Positions 1 through 6,709 of a DNA stretch of 10,708 bases are shown here, piece by piece. This DNA comes from an uncultured Oscillospiraceae bacterium (GTDB lineage: Bacteria > Bacillota > Clostridia > Oscillospirales > Oscillospiraceae). Below the pieces are notes generated by a model. It saw nothing but the letters and a program-made list of their open reading frames with translations. It was not told the DNA's origin and made no database searches. Location of the stretch: the NCBI GenBank assembly GCA_934590505.1, contig CAKTPC010000069.1, positions 1-10,708 on the forward strand, written 5' to 3'. The position numbers and the translations under genes were made by a program. Within the stretch, counting starts at the first letter, position 1. Every line of letters starts with the position of its first letter.

Positions 1-680
1 CCCATTATGTACGGCTTGAGACGGAGACCGGAGCGGACGTAAAGCGCACCGATGCCTTTCGGGGCGTGGATCTTATGACCGCTGACGCTTATCATGTCCG
101 CGCCCAGCGATTTCGGCGTAAAGGGTATCTTCATAAAAGCCTGAACGGCGTCGGTATGTAGCAGAGCCGGAGAGCCTGAGGACTTCAAAAGCTTGGAAAC
201 TGAAGAAATATCGTTCATTGCGCCGGTTTCGTTATTGACCAGCATCAGAGAAACGAGTAGAGTATCAGGGCGGAGTGCATTTTTCACGGCTTCGACGGGG
301 ATAGACCCGGTGCTGTCGGGCTTGAGATAGGTCACGTCATAGCCGCGGCGCTCAAGCTCCTCGGCGCTTTTGCGTATAGCGTCATGCTCGACGGCGGAGG
401 TGATTATATGATTACCTTTACGGCGCATCGCTTCGGCCCCGCTGAGGAGCGCCCAGTTATCGCTCTCAGAGCCGCAGGAAGTGAAGATAAGCTCCGAGGG
501 GGCGCAGCCCATGGCGGAAGCAGCGAGCTTTCGGGAAGCGTCAAGCAGCTGCTTTGCCTCTCTGCCCTTGGTATGGGTGGAGCTCGGGTTGCCGTAGACC
601 TCCGTCATTGCTTTGAGCGCAGCCTGCGCGGCTTCCGGGCAGACGCGCGTGGTGGCTGAATTATCAAGATAGTGTTCCAT
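1..680 (-). CDS. Cysteine desulfurase, NifS/IscS-like (N-terminal part; C-terminus beyond window)
   Basis: PLP-dependent fold-type I enzyme (class V aminotransferase family) that takes sulfur from L-cysteine as a persulfide for Fe-S cluster assembly or tRNA thiolation, in the cytoplasm. I translated 226 residues in an uninterrupted frame, starting MEHYLDNSATT, the classic desulfurase N-terminus. Visible family motifs: GNPSSTH (about 30-36), ITSAVEHDA with the PLP-stacking His99, VNNETGA, HTDAVQ with Asp177 and Gln180, and SGHKIHAPKG with the Schiff-base Lys203. The catalytic Cys, expected about 120 residues later, lies outside the window, so the group (IscS/NifS or SufS) and the acceptor cannot be fixed. 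The short N-terminus favours the IscS/NifS type. The start ATG at 680-678 has a GGAG site upstream (read on the minus strand). It is divergent from mtaB, an Fe-S enzyme that needs sulfur, so a functional link is plausible but inferred. Confidence 0.95.
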   Translation of the reverse strand, partial: MEHYLDNSATTRVCPEAAQAALKAMTEVYGNPSSTHTKGREAKQLLDASRKLAASAMGCAPSELIFTSCGSESDNWALLSGAEAMRRKGNHIITSAVEHDAIRKSAEELERRGYDVTYLKPDSTGSIPVEAVKNALRPDTLLVSLMLVNNETGAMNDISSVSKLLKSSGSPALLHTDAVQAFMKIPFTPKSLGADMISVSGHKIHAPKGIGALYVRSGLRLKPYIM

Positions 681-689
681 AACTATACT
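661..689 (+). promoter_or_regulatory. Putative sigma-A promoter for mtaB, overlapping the divergent start codon
   Basis: TTATCA (661-666), a 17-bp spacer, then TATACT (684-689). This matches 9 of 12 consensus positions at ideal spacing. The predicted transcript start is near 696, about 20 bases before the mtaB ATG. The element covers the first codons of the minus-strand cysteine desulfurase. Seen in sequence; activity is inferred. Confidence 0.5.
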
Positions 690-715
690 CCAATGTCACA
701 GAATAGGAGAAAACG

Positions 716-2005
716 ATGAAATATATTATATCCACTCTCGGCTGTAAGGTCAACCAGTATGAGACACAGGCGATGGAAAGTTTTTTGCAGCAGCATGGGC
801 ATGAGCCCGCCGTACCCGGCGAGCTTGCGGACGCGGTGATAATAAACACCTGCGCCGTGACCGCTGAGAGCGGGCGCAAATCCCGCCAGGTGATACGCCG
901 GCTCAAGGAGGAGAACCCCGGAGCCATAGTCGCGGTATGCGGGTGCTATTCGCAGATAGAACCGGAGGAGGTCGCGCAGCTCGGCGCGGACGTCATCTTC
1001 GGCGCGGCAGACAGGGGAAAGCTCGTCGAGGCGGTAGAGAAGGCACACGGCACCGGCGAGGGCAGCCGAGATATCGACGAGCCGTTCAAGCGCCGTGAGT
1101 TCGAGGTGCTGCCGGCGGGAGCCGTCGCGGGAAGGACGCGCGCGATGCTGAAGATACAGGACGGGTGCGTGAACTTCTGCACCTACTGCATCATACCCTA
1201 CACCCGCGGCCGTCTGCGCAGCCTGCCGCTTGAAGAGGCCGCCGCGGAGACGGCAAAGCTCGACAGAGAGGGCTACAGAGAGATCGTGCTGACGGGGATA
1301 GAGGTCGCATCCTACGGCGTAGATCTGCCGGGAAAGCCGGGGCTTGCGGACGTGATAGAGACGGTCGCCGAGGCGGCGCCCCATATGCGCATACGGCTGA
1401 GTTCCCTTGAGCCGACGGTCATAACCGAGGACTTCTGCCGCCGTCTTGCCGCGACGGGGAAGATATGCCGGCACTTTCATCTGTCGCTCCAATCCGGATG
1501 TGACAGGATGCTCAAGGCCATGAACCGAAAGTACGACACCGTGCGCTTTTTCCGCGCCGCAGAGCTGCTGAGGGAGTACTTCCCCGGCTGCGCGCTGACC
1601 TGCGACCTGATAGTCGGCTTTCCCGGGGAAACCGACGAGGACCACGCGCAGACGCTCGAGTTCATAGAGAAGTGCGCATTCTCGGACATGCACATTTTCC
1701 CGTACTCACGCCGCCCCGGGACGCCGGCAGACAAGATGGAAGGGCAGCTGAGCAACGCCGTCAAGGCCAAGCGCGCGCACGAGGCGCAGCGCGTTGCCGA
1801 TAAGATGCACCGCGAGTTCATGGAAAGCAGCCTCGGACAAACGCTGCCGGTGCTCTTTGAGACGTCGGAGGGCGACGGCTTCAGCGGACACAGCGACACC
1901 TATCTGCGCGTGGAAGCGCCGGGAGAGAAGCTGCGCGGCAGCATAAAGCAGGTGCGCATCACCGGTGCGGACGGCGAACTGCTGACAGGTGAGATAATAG
2001 ACTAA
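716..2005 (+). CDS. mtaB: MtaB, tRNA t6A37 methylthiotransferase (radical SAM, MiaB/MTTase family)
   Basis: Cytoplasmic enzyme that adds a methylthio group to t6A at position 37 of ANN-decoding tRNAs, giving ms2t6A. It uses two [4Fe-4S] clusters and S-adenosylmethionine. At 429 residues it has the usual family length and the three expected domains. The N-terminal MTTase domain (about 1-110) has cluster cysteines Cys10 (LGCKVNQYE), Cys46 (NTCAVT) and Cys77 (CGCYSQ). The radical SAM domain has CxxxCxxC at Cys151, Cys155 and Cys158, followed by IPYTRGR. A C-terminal TRAM domain (about 365-428) binds the tRNA. The KVNQYETQ and IPYTRGRLRS signatures favour MtaB (YqeV) over MiaB (IPxxRGxExS) or RimO. 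The ATG has AGGAG at 705-709, 6 bases upstream. It is divergent from a cysteine desulfurase and followed by serC after about 110 bases with its own promoter, so it is probably monocistronic. Confidence 0.95.
   Translation: MKYIISTLGCKVNQYETQAMESFLQQHGHEPAVPGELADAVIINTCAVTAESGRKSRQVIRRLKEENPGAIVAVCGCYSQIEPEEVAQLGADVIFGAADRGKLVEAVEKAHGTGEGSRDIDEPFKRREFEVLPAGAVAGRTRAMLKIQDGCVNFCTYCIIPYTRGRLRSLPLEEAAAETAKLDREGYREIVLTGIEVASYGVDLPGKPGLADVIETVAEAAPHMRIRLSSLEPTVITEDFCRRLAATGKICRHFHLSLQSGCDRMLKAMNRKYDTVRFFRAAELLREYFPGCALTCDLIVGFPGETDEDHAQTLEFIEKCAFSDMHIFPYSRRPGTPADKMEGQLSNAVKAKRAHEAQRVADKMHREFMESSLGQTLPVLFETSEGDGFSGHSDTYLRVEAPGEKLRGSIKQVRITGADGELLTGEIID
725..753 (-). promoter_or_regulatory. Putative sigma-A promoter for the cysteine desulfurase, inside mtaB
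   Basis: Read on the minus strand: TTGACC (753-748), a 17-bp spacer, then a perfect TATAAT (730-725). This matches 11 of 12 consensus positions. Transcription would start near 718, over the mtaB start codon, leaving a leader of about 38 bases before the desulfurase ATG at 680. The promoter lies wholly in the first codons of mtaB. Confidence 0.7.
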
Positions 2006-2054
2006 CGCACAAATTGCCGTGGCGAGGAGGTCGAAGAATTGGGGATATCCTCGA

Positions 2055-2083
2055 TTGACAGCCGCAGGGCAAAACGTTAGAAT
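2055..2083 (+). promoter_or_regulatory. Strong putative sigma-A promoter of serC-serA
   Basis: A perfect TTGACA (2055-2060), a 17-bp spacer and TAGAAT (2078-2083), matching 11 of 12 consensus positions. Expected transcript start is near 2090, giving a leader of about 29 bases before the preferred serC start. That leaves no room for a T-box or riboswitch, so any control should act at initiation. The other sequence between mtaB and serC (2006-2054) shows no convincing element. Confidence 0.75.
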
Positions 2084-2085
2084 GA

Positions 2086-2095
2086 ACTTATAAGT
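2086..2095. promoter_or_regulatory. 10-bp perfect palindrome at the serC transcript start (possible operator)
   Basis: ACTTATAAGT is a perfect dyad located directly after the serC -10 element, over the predicted start site. It sits within two copies of TGAACTT (2083-2089 and 2095-2101) spaced 12 bases apart. The position suits a repressor site, but a 10-bp AT-rich dyad can occur by chance and no regulator is identified. Confidence 0.3.
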
Positions 2096-2104
2096 GAACT
2101 TCTC

Positions 2105-2110
2105 AAAGGG
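2105..2110 (+). promoter_or_regulatory. Ribosome binding site that decides the serC start
   Basis: AAAGGG ends 8 bases before TTG 2119, a normal distance. The earlier in-frame GTG at 2110 uses the last G of this site, so it could not be served by it. This favours the TTG. Confidence 0.55.
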
Positions 2111-2118
2111 TGATTAAA

Positions 2119-3204
2119 TTGGAAAGAGAACAGGTATATAACTTCGCGGCGGGGCCGTCGGTAATGCCTACGCCCGCGCTGAAAACGGCGGCGGCGGAGA
2201 TGCTGAACTACCACGGCAGCGGAATGTCCGTGATGGAGATGAGCCACCGCAGCGCGCTGTTTCAGGAGATACACGAGGGGGCGAAGGCAAAGCTCAAGGC
2301 GCTGATGGAAGTGCCCGATACGCATGAGATACTGCTGCTGCAGGGCGGTGCAACGGCGCAGTTTGCCGCGATACCGATGAACCTCATCGAAGGCGGCACG
2401 GCGGACTACGCCGTGACCGGAAACTTCTCGAACAAGGCGGTAAAGGAAGCGGAGAAGTACGGTGTGGTACACATCGCCGCATCGACTGCCGATACGGGCT
2501 TTGATCGCATACCCGTGCAGAGAGAACTGAGCTTCTCCGACGGGGCGAAGTACTTCTACTACTGCGCGAACAACACCGTCTACGGTACGGAGTGGCAGTA
2601 TGTCCCGGAGACTCCGGCGCCGATGGTGTGCGACATGTCCTCGGACATACTCTCAAGATACGTCGATGTGTCAAAATACGGGCTTATCTATGCCGGGGCG
2701 CAGAAGAACATGGCTCCCGCGGGGCTGACGGTCGTGATAATAGACAAGGCGCTGGCCGGACGGGAGCTGCCGTACACGCCGCAGATAATGAGCTACAGGA
2801 CGATGATAGATAACGACTCGCTCCTCAACACGCCGCCGTGCTGGTGCATATACATGCTCTCGCTGACGCTTGACTGGGTGATGGCTCAGGGCGGCGTCAA
2901 GGCGATGGAGGAGCTGAGAAAAGCACGCGCGGGGATCGTCTACGACTTTCTTGACAACAGCAGGCTTTTCAAGGCGCATGCGCAGGCGGATTCGCGCAGC
3001 TATATGAACGTCACCTTCCGCACGGGGGACGACGGGCTTGACGCGGAGTTCATAAAGGGCGCGTCTGAAAGAGGGCTGCTGAACCTCAAGGGGCACAAAC
3101 TTGCCGGCGGCATGCGCGCGTCGCTCTACAACGCGATGCCGGTGGAGGGCGCAAAGGCGCTCGTTGAATACATGAAGGAGTTTGAAGCAGGGCACCATGT
3201 TTAA
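2119..3204 (+). CDS. serC: Phosphoserine aminotransferase SerC
   Basis: PLP enzyme of the cytoplasm converting 3-phosphohydroxypyruvate plus glutamate to O-phosphoserine and 2-oxoglutarate, the second step of serine synthesis; it often also acts in pyridoxal phosphate synthesis. From the TTG start it has 361 residues, matching the family (about 360). Motifs visible: YNFAAGPSVMP near the N-terminus, the phosphate-binding MSHRS, LLLQGGATAQF, CANNTVYGTEW, and the Schiff-base lysine in GAQKNMAPAG (Lys196, or 199 if read from GTG). I chose TTG 2119 over GTG 2110 because the protein then begins MEREQVYNF, as SerC proteins do, and because the AAAGGG site overlaps the GTG. The 3' end overlaps serA by 8 bases, indicating translational coupling in a two-gene operon. 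The function is secure; the start is moderately so. Confidence 0.96.
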   Translation: MEREQVYNFAAGPSVMPTPALKTAAAEMLNYHGSGMSVMEMSHRSALFQEIHEGAKAKLKALMEVPDTHEILLLQGGATAQFAAIPMNLIEGGTADYAVTGNFSNKAVKEAEKYGVVHIAASTADTGFDRIPVQRELSFSDGAKYFYYCANNTVYGTEWQYVPETPAPMVCDMSSDILSRYVDVSKYGLIYAGAQKNMAPAGLTVVIIDKALAGRELPYTPQIMSYRTMIDNDSLLNTPPCWCIYMLSLTLDWVMAQGGVKAMEELRKARAGIVYDFLDNSRLFKAHAQADSRSYMNVTFRTGDDGLDAEFIKGASERGLLNLKGHKLAGGMRASLYNAMPVEGAKALVEYMKEFEAGHHV

Positions 3205-4360
3205 GATAAAGACAATGAACACGATCTCCGAGCAGGGCATCGGAGTGCTGGAAAAGCGCGGCTGCGAGGTCGGCGCGGAGGTAGAAAACCCGGACGGGCT
3301 GCTGATACGCAGCGCTGATCTGCACGGCTATGAGTTCGGGGAGAACCTGCTCGGTATAGCCAGAGCGGGTGCGGGCTACAACAACATCCCGACGGAGAAA
3401 TGCGCCGAACACGGAATAGTTGTTTTCAACAGCCCCGGAGCGAACGCCGAGGCCGTCAAGGAGCAGGAGATATGCTCGCTCGTTATGGCCTCGCGCGACA
3501 TCCTCGGCAGCATTGACTGGGTGCGCTCAATCGCCGACCGCGGTGAGGAGATACCTGGGCTGGTGGAAAAGGGCAAGTCGACGTTTGCAGGGCCCGAGCT
3601 GCTGGGCAAGACCCTCGGCGTGGTCGGTCTCGGCGCGGTCGGCGCGCTGGTCGCGAATGTAGCGCTGGAGCTGGGCATGGAGGTCTATGGCTACGACCCG
3701 TTCATGTCGGTAGACGCGGCGTGGCGGCTATCACGCGAGGTCATCCGCGCGGAGAATATTGAGACGATATATGAAAACTGCGACTATATAAGCATAAACG
3801 TCCCTTACACGGAGACGACGCACAAGATGTTCAATGCCGCCGCCTTTGCGAAGATGAAGCAGGGTGTGCGCATAGTAAACGAATCGCGCGCGGAGGTCGT
3901 GGACGACTATGCGATGACGGAAGCGCTGAAGAGCGGCAAGGTCGCAAAGTACGTGACGGACTTCCCGAACGAGGTGATACTCAAGGCACCGAACGTTATC
4001 GCGATGCCGCACCTCGGCGCGTGCACCCCGGAGAGCGAGGACCGCTGCGCGGAGATGGCCGCGCAGGAGCTGTACGATTACCTCGCAAACGGCAATATAA
4101 AGAACTCCGTCAACCTCCCTGACGCGACGCTCAGCCGCATGGGCGTGTGCCGCCTGTGCGTCATTCACCGCAACGTGCCGCGAATGATCACGCGCATACT
4201 CGACTACATCAGCGACCTGAACATAAACGTCGAGCACATGATAAACAAACCGCGCGGTGAGTACGCGTACACGATCGTCGACCTCGGCGAGAAGATAGGC
4301 GAAGAGACTGCCGCATCAATACGCGCGATGAGCGACGTGCTGCGCGTGAGAGTGATATAA
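3197..4360 (+). CDS. serA: D-3-phosphoglycerate dehydrogenase SerA (short ACT-type)
   Basis: Oxidises 3-phosphoglycerate to 3-phosphohydroxypyruvate with NAD, the committed step of serine synthesis, feeding SerC encoded just upstream. It has 387 residues, the length of the short clostridial form that lacks the intervening domain of longer SerA proteins. A D-isomer-specific 2-hydroxyacid dehydrogenase core has the Rossmann motif GLGAVG at 144-149 with an acidic YGYDP after the second strand. Likely catalytic residues are Arg231 (ESRAEVVD), Glu259 (DFPNE, tentative) and His272 (MPHLGACTPES). A C-terminal ACT domain (about 316-387, from GVCRLCVIHRN) suggests serine feedback inhibition, as known for the family. 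ATG 3197 gives the usual MFKIKTMN start. A TTG at 3182 is also in frame, but AAGGAG (3175-3180) would be only one base from it. The start lies inside serC, so coupling is likely. A hairpin terminator follows 13 bases after the stop. Confidence 0.95.
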   Translation: MFKIKTMNTISEQGIGVLEKRGCEVGAEVENPDGLLIRSADLHGYEFGENLLGIARAGAGYNNIPTEKCAEHGIVVFNSPGANAEAVKEQEICSLVMASRDILGSIDWVRSIADRGEEIPGLVEKGKSTFAGPELLGKTLGVVGLGAVGALVANVALELGMEVYGYDPFMSVDAAWRLSREVIRAENIETIYENCDYISINVPYTETTHKMFNAAAFAKMKQGVRIVNESRAEVVDDYAMTEALKSGKVAKYVTDFPNEVILKAPNVIAMPHLGACTPESEDRCAEMAAQELYDYLANGNIKNSVNLPDATLSRMGVCRLCVIHRNVPRMITRILDYISDLNINVEHMINKPRGEYAYTIVDLGEKIGEETAASIRAMSDVLRVRVI

Positions 4361-4373
4361 GCAGAAAATATTA

Positions 4374-4404
4374 GGAGCAGGCATCCGGTAAGGATGCCTG
4401 CTCC
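4374..4404. terminator. Bidirectional intrinsic terminator between serA and nagZ
   Basis: A perfect 13-bp inverted repeat (GGAGCAGGCATCC and its complement) around a 5-base loop, placed between the convergent ends of serA (stop at 4360) and the GH3 gene (stop at 4419). On the plus strand it is followed by GATTTGG, a weak U-tract. On the minus strand it is followed by TAATATTTT, a better U-rich run. It should therefore stop the minus-strand operon more efficiently and may also serve serCA. Confidence 0.85.
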
Positions 4405-4418
4405 GATTTGGTATACGC

Positions 4419-5678
4419 TTAATTCAGCAGTCCATAGGTCTGCTTCAGCAGCAGGATGCGGTAAACGCTCTCATTGATGCGCTCTTCGCTGATGGTGCCA
4501 TTACTGACCGCGTCCGTCACGGCTTCAAGCGCTTCACAGAAATCGTAGGGACAAAGGAGAATATCGCAGCCCGCGGCAATAGCGTTTACGGCGGCGTCGG
4601 CGGAGGTATATTCCTCCGTGATCGCTCCCATCGCCAAGGCGTCGGTGATCACGACGCCTTCAAAGCCCAACTGCTGTCTTAAAATGCCGGTGACGATCTC
4701 GGACGACATGGACGCAGGCGTCATATCGCCGGTTATTTCAGGCGTCGCTATATGCCCGACCATGACGCAGTCCTCACGGCTCAGCGATCCATACGGAAGC
4801 CACTCGCAGCTTTCCATTTCTTCTTTTGACTTGCAATTCACGGCGATCCCGTTATGGCTGTCCTCCGCGGTATCACCGTGCCCGGGGAAGTGCTTGAAGG
4901 TGGGGATGATCTGCTGCTGTTTTAATCCATCCGCCATGGCTTTTGCCATTTGGGCGGCAGTGCCGGCGTCCGATGAAAATGCGCGGTCCCCAATCACGGT
5001 GTTATCCGGATTTGAATACACATCGGCAACCGGCGCAAAATCCATGTTGAATCCGTATTCACGCAGATATGCGCCTATCGTCTCGCCCATATCCTCAGCA
5101 GCCGTTGTATCCCCGCTTGCCCCGACATCGGCTGCGCTGCTGTACTTCGCAACGTCAAACGCGGAGCTGTTGGCTATCCGGGCGACGCGGCCGCCCTCTT
5201 CATCTACCGCCATGAAAAGGGGAATACCGCCGGCATTTTGAAGCGCATCGATAAAGCCGGACATCTGCTGAGGTGTCGATATATTTTTCCCGAACAGCGC
5301 GATACCGCCTACGGGATATTTATAGAGCACATCTGCCATGGAGCTCGACAGCTCGGTAACTCCCTCGGCATAGGGGTCCTTGATCTGCTCCGGAGTCTGG
5401 GTCAGGTCCAATGCGTCGGGACGGATAATAAACAGCTGACCGACTTTTTCTTCGAGCGTCATCTGCTGCAGAGTAAGCTCAAGCTCGTCGTATGTCTGCG
5501 GCGGCTCAGAAGGCAACTGCGCTGGTTCTGTTTGCGCTGGCTCGGCTGCGGGGCTTGGGCTTGATGTTTCCTCCGGTTGTGCCGGCGGCGGAGTTGTTTC
5601 CGGCGGCGTCTGGGAACAGCCGGTAAACATAGACAGAATAACTGCTAAGGCAATACTGACCTTGATCCACCTGTTCAT
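4419..5678 (-). CDS. nagZ: Lipoprotein glycoside hydrolase family 3, NagZ-like beta-N-acetylglucosaminidase
   Basis: Probable exo-beta-N-acetylglucosaminidase acting on peptidoglycan fragments outside the membrane. The 419-residue product begins with a lipoprotein signal peptide: Arg3/Lys6, a hydrophobic core, and the lipobox MFTGC with lipid-modified Cys21. Residues 22-65 form a Pro/Glu/Ser/Thr-rich linker suited to reaching into the wall. The GH3 barrel follows (about 68-415, starting LQQMTLEEKVGQLF). The NagZ signature KHFPGHGDT starts at Lys262 and contains the Asp273-Ser-His275 dyad used as acid/base in bacterial NagZ. The nucleophile is probably Asp346 in VVITDALAMG. It has one catalytic domain, unlike the larger two-domain B. 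subtilis enzyme. An AAAGGAG site lies 9 bases before the ATG. It is the last gene of the pepF operon, 44 bases after the ZorB-like gene. By eye its GC content (about 55 percent) is below that of its neighbours. Hexosaminidases with other beta-GlcNAc substrates remain possible. Confidence 0.92.
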   Translation of the reverse strand: MNRWIKVSIALAVILSMFTGCSQTPPETTPPPAQPEETSSPSPAAEPAQTEPAQLPSEPPQTYDELELTLQQMTLEEKVGQLFIIRPDALDLTQTPEQIKDPYAEGVTELSSSMADVLYKYPVGGIALFGKNISTPQQMSGFIDALQNAGGIPLFMAVDEEGGRVARIANSSAFDVAKYSSAADVGASGDTTAAEDMGETIGAYLREYGFNMDFAPVADVYSNPDNTVIGDRAFSSDAGTAAQMAKAMADGLKQQQIIPTFKHFPGHGDTAEDSHNGIAVNCKSKEEMESCEWLPYGSLSREDCVMVGHIATPEITGDMTPASMSSEIVTGILRQQLGFEGVVITDALAMGAITEEYTSADAAVNAIAAGCDILLCPYDFCEALEAVTDAVSNGTISEERINESVYRILLLKQTYGLLN

Positions 5679-5722
5679 ATTTGCGCTCTCCTTTTAAGAA
5701 TATTGCTCAAAATTTTGTCCGG

Positions 5723-6709
5723 TCACGGTCTCGGTGGGGCCGACGGGGACGGGGAGGGCGACACGGCAGCATTTGCATCCGTACCGGGGACTTCTATGGC
5801 AAGGTACTGCTCGACTATCTCAAGCACCGATTCATCCTTGAGGATCATGGATATCTCTATGCGGCGGTTCGCGGCCTGACCGTCGGCGGTGTCGTTGCTC
5901 GCGACGGGGCGCGTCGCGCCGTAGCCCGCGGCGCAGAAGTACTCGGCGTAGCTGTCGAGCTTTGCGCCCTTGCCGGTCAGGAGATATTGCAGAACAGAAT
6001 TTGCCCTGTCGGTCGACAGCTGCCGGTTAGTCTCGGCAGTGCCGGTGATGTCCGTATGGCCGGAGATGACGATGCTGTCAACATACTTCGCGTTTTCGCC
6101 GTCGCTCAGGAACCTCGCGAACACGTCGATAAGCTCATTGAGCACGGCCTCGCTCTCGGGCTTTATCTGCGCGGAGCCGAGGTCGAAGAACACGCCTTCG
6201 TTGAGGATTATATTGCCGTTGTCGCCGACGCTGACCTTGCTCTCGTCGCCCATGACGTCGACGATGCTGTCACGTATCTGCTCGAGTATCGAAATGCGCA
6301 GCACGGCGATGCTCTGCATCTGGGTGCGCATTTCAAGAAGCTCGCTGTTTGCGGCCTGAAGATATTTCTCCTGGTCGCCGATGAGCTTCTTCTGGTTATT
6401 TATGGTCTCGGTCTGCTTATCGATCTGGAGGGTGTAGCCGTTTATCTCGCTCTGCTTGAGCTTGAGCTCATCGCTCAGATCGTCAAGCTGCGCCTGCGCC
6501 GCGCTGACCTGAGTGCGGGTATCGGCAAGCACCTCCTGAGTGTTCTGCAGGTCGTTGCCGGTGATGAGGTTCTGGATATACGAGATGAGCATGAGGAAAA
6601 AAAGGATAAGCGCGACAGTGCTCATCATGTCGGCGTAGGTCGGCCAGAAGCCCTGTTCGCCGCCGGAGTCCGCCGAACGTTTCCCGGCGCGTATGCTCCC
6701 GCGTCTCAT
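5723..6709 (-). CDS. MotB/OmpA-family motor subunit, ZorB-like, with long coiled-coil stalk
   Basis: Predicted membrane-anchored, peptidoglycan-binding partner of the channel protein encoded just upstream. The 328-residue product has a basic cytoplasmic N-terminus (Arg2, Arg3, Arg7, Lys10, Arg11) and one membrane helix (about 28-47) that opens with FWPTYADMM. Asp27 matches the ion-carrying Asp of MotB and ZorB. A long heptad-like, Gln/Leu-rich helix follows (about 53-150). The OmpA-like domain (about 165-295) has GHTD (217-220), LSxxRA, and NRRIEI (Asn281-Arg282-Arg283), so the peptidoglycan-binding Asp220 and Arg pair are present. The tail is Pro/Ser-rich. Its ATG overlaps the stop of the upstream gene in an ATGA, so the two are probably coupled and made in a fixed ratio. 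ZorB and MotB proteins typically have a much shorter linker. Assignment to the MotB/ZorB superfamily is firm; involvement in Zorya defence is not shown, because no zorC, zorD or zorE is nearby. Confidence 0.88.
   Translation of the reverse strand: MRRGSIRAGKRSADSGGEQGFWPTYADMMSTVALILFFLMLISYIQNLITGNDLQNTQEVLADTRTQVSAAQAQLDDLSDELKLKQSEINGYTLQIDKQTETINNQKKLIGDQEKYLQAANSELLEMRTQMQSIAVLRISILEQIRDSIVDVMGDESKVSVGDNGNIILNEGVFFDLGSAQIKPESEAVLNELIDVFARFLSDGENAKYVDSIVISGHTDITGTAETNRQLSTDRANSVLQYLLTGKGAKLDSYAEYFCAAGYGATRPVASNDTADGQAANRRIEISMILKDESVLEIVEQYLAIEVPGTDANAAVSPSPSPSAPPRP

Noticed and set aside
683..1693. Minus-strand open frame (336 codons) opposite mtaB
   Set aside because: No family features, and mtaB on the other strand has all its cluster cysteines. 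It would also collide with the well-supported divergent promoters.
2023..2053. Possible terminator after mtaB (CGAGGA and TCCTCG arms)
   Set aside because: The arms are only 6 bp with a 19-base loop and no U-tract follows, so it is not a credible intrinsic terminator.
2110..2118. GTG 2110 as the serC start
   Set aside because: Its first base is part of the AAAGGG ribosome site, and it adds three residues not typical of SerC. TTG 2119 fits spacing and family alignment better, although the longer form cannot be excluded.
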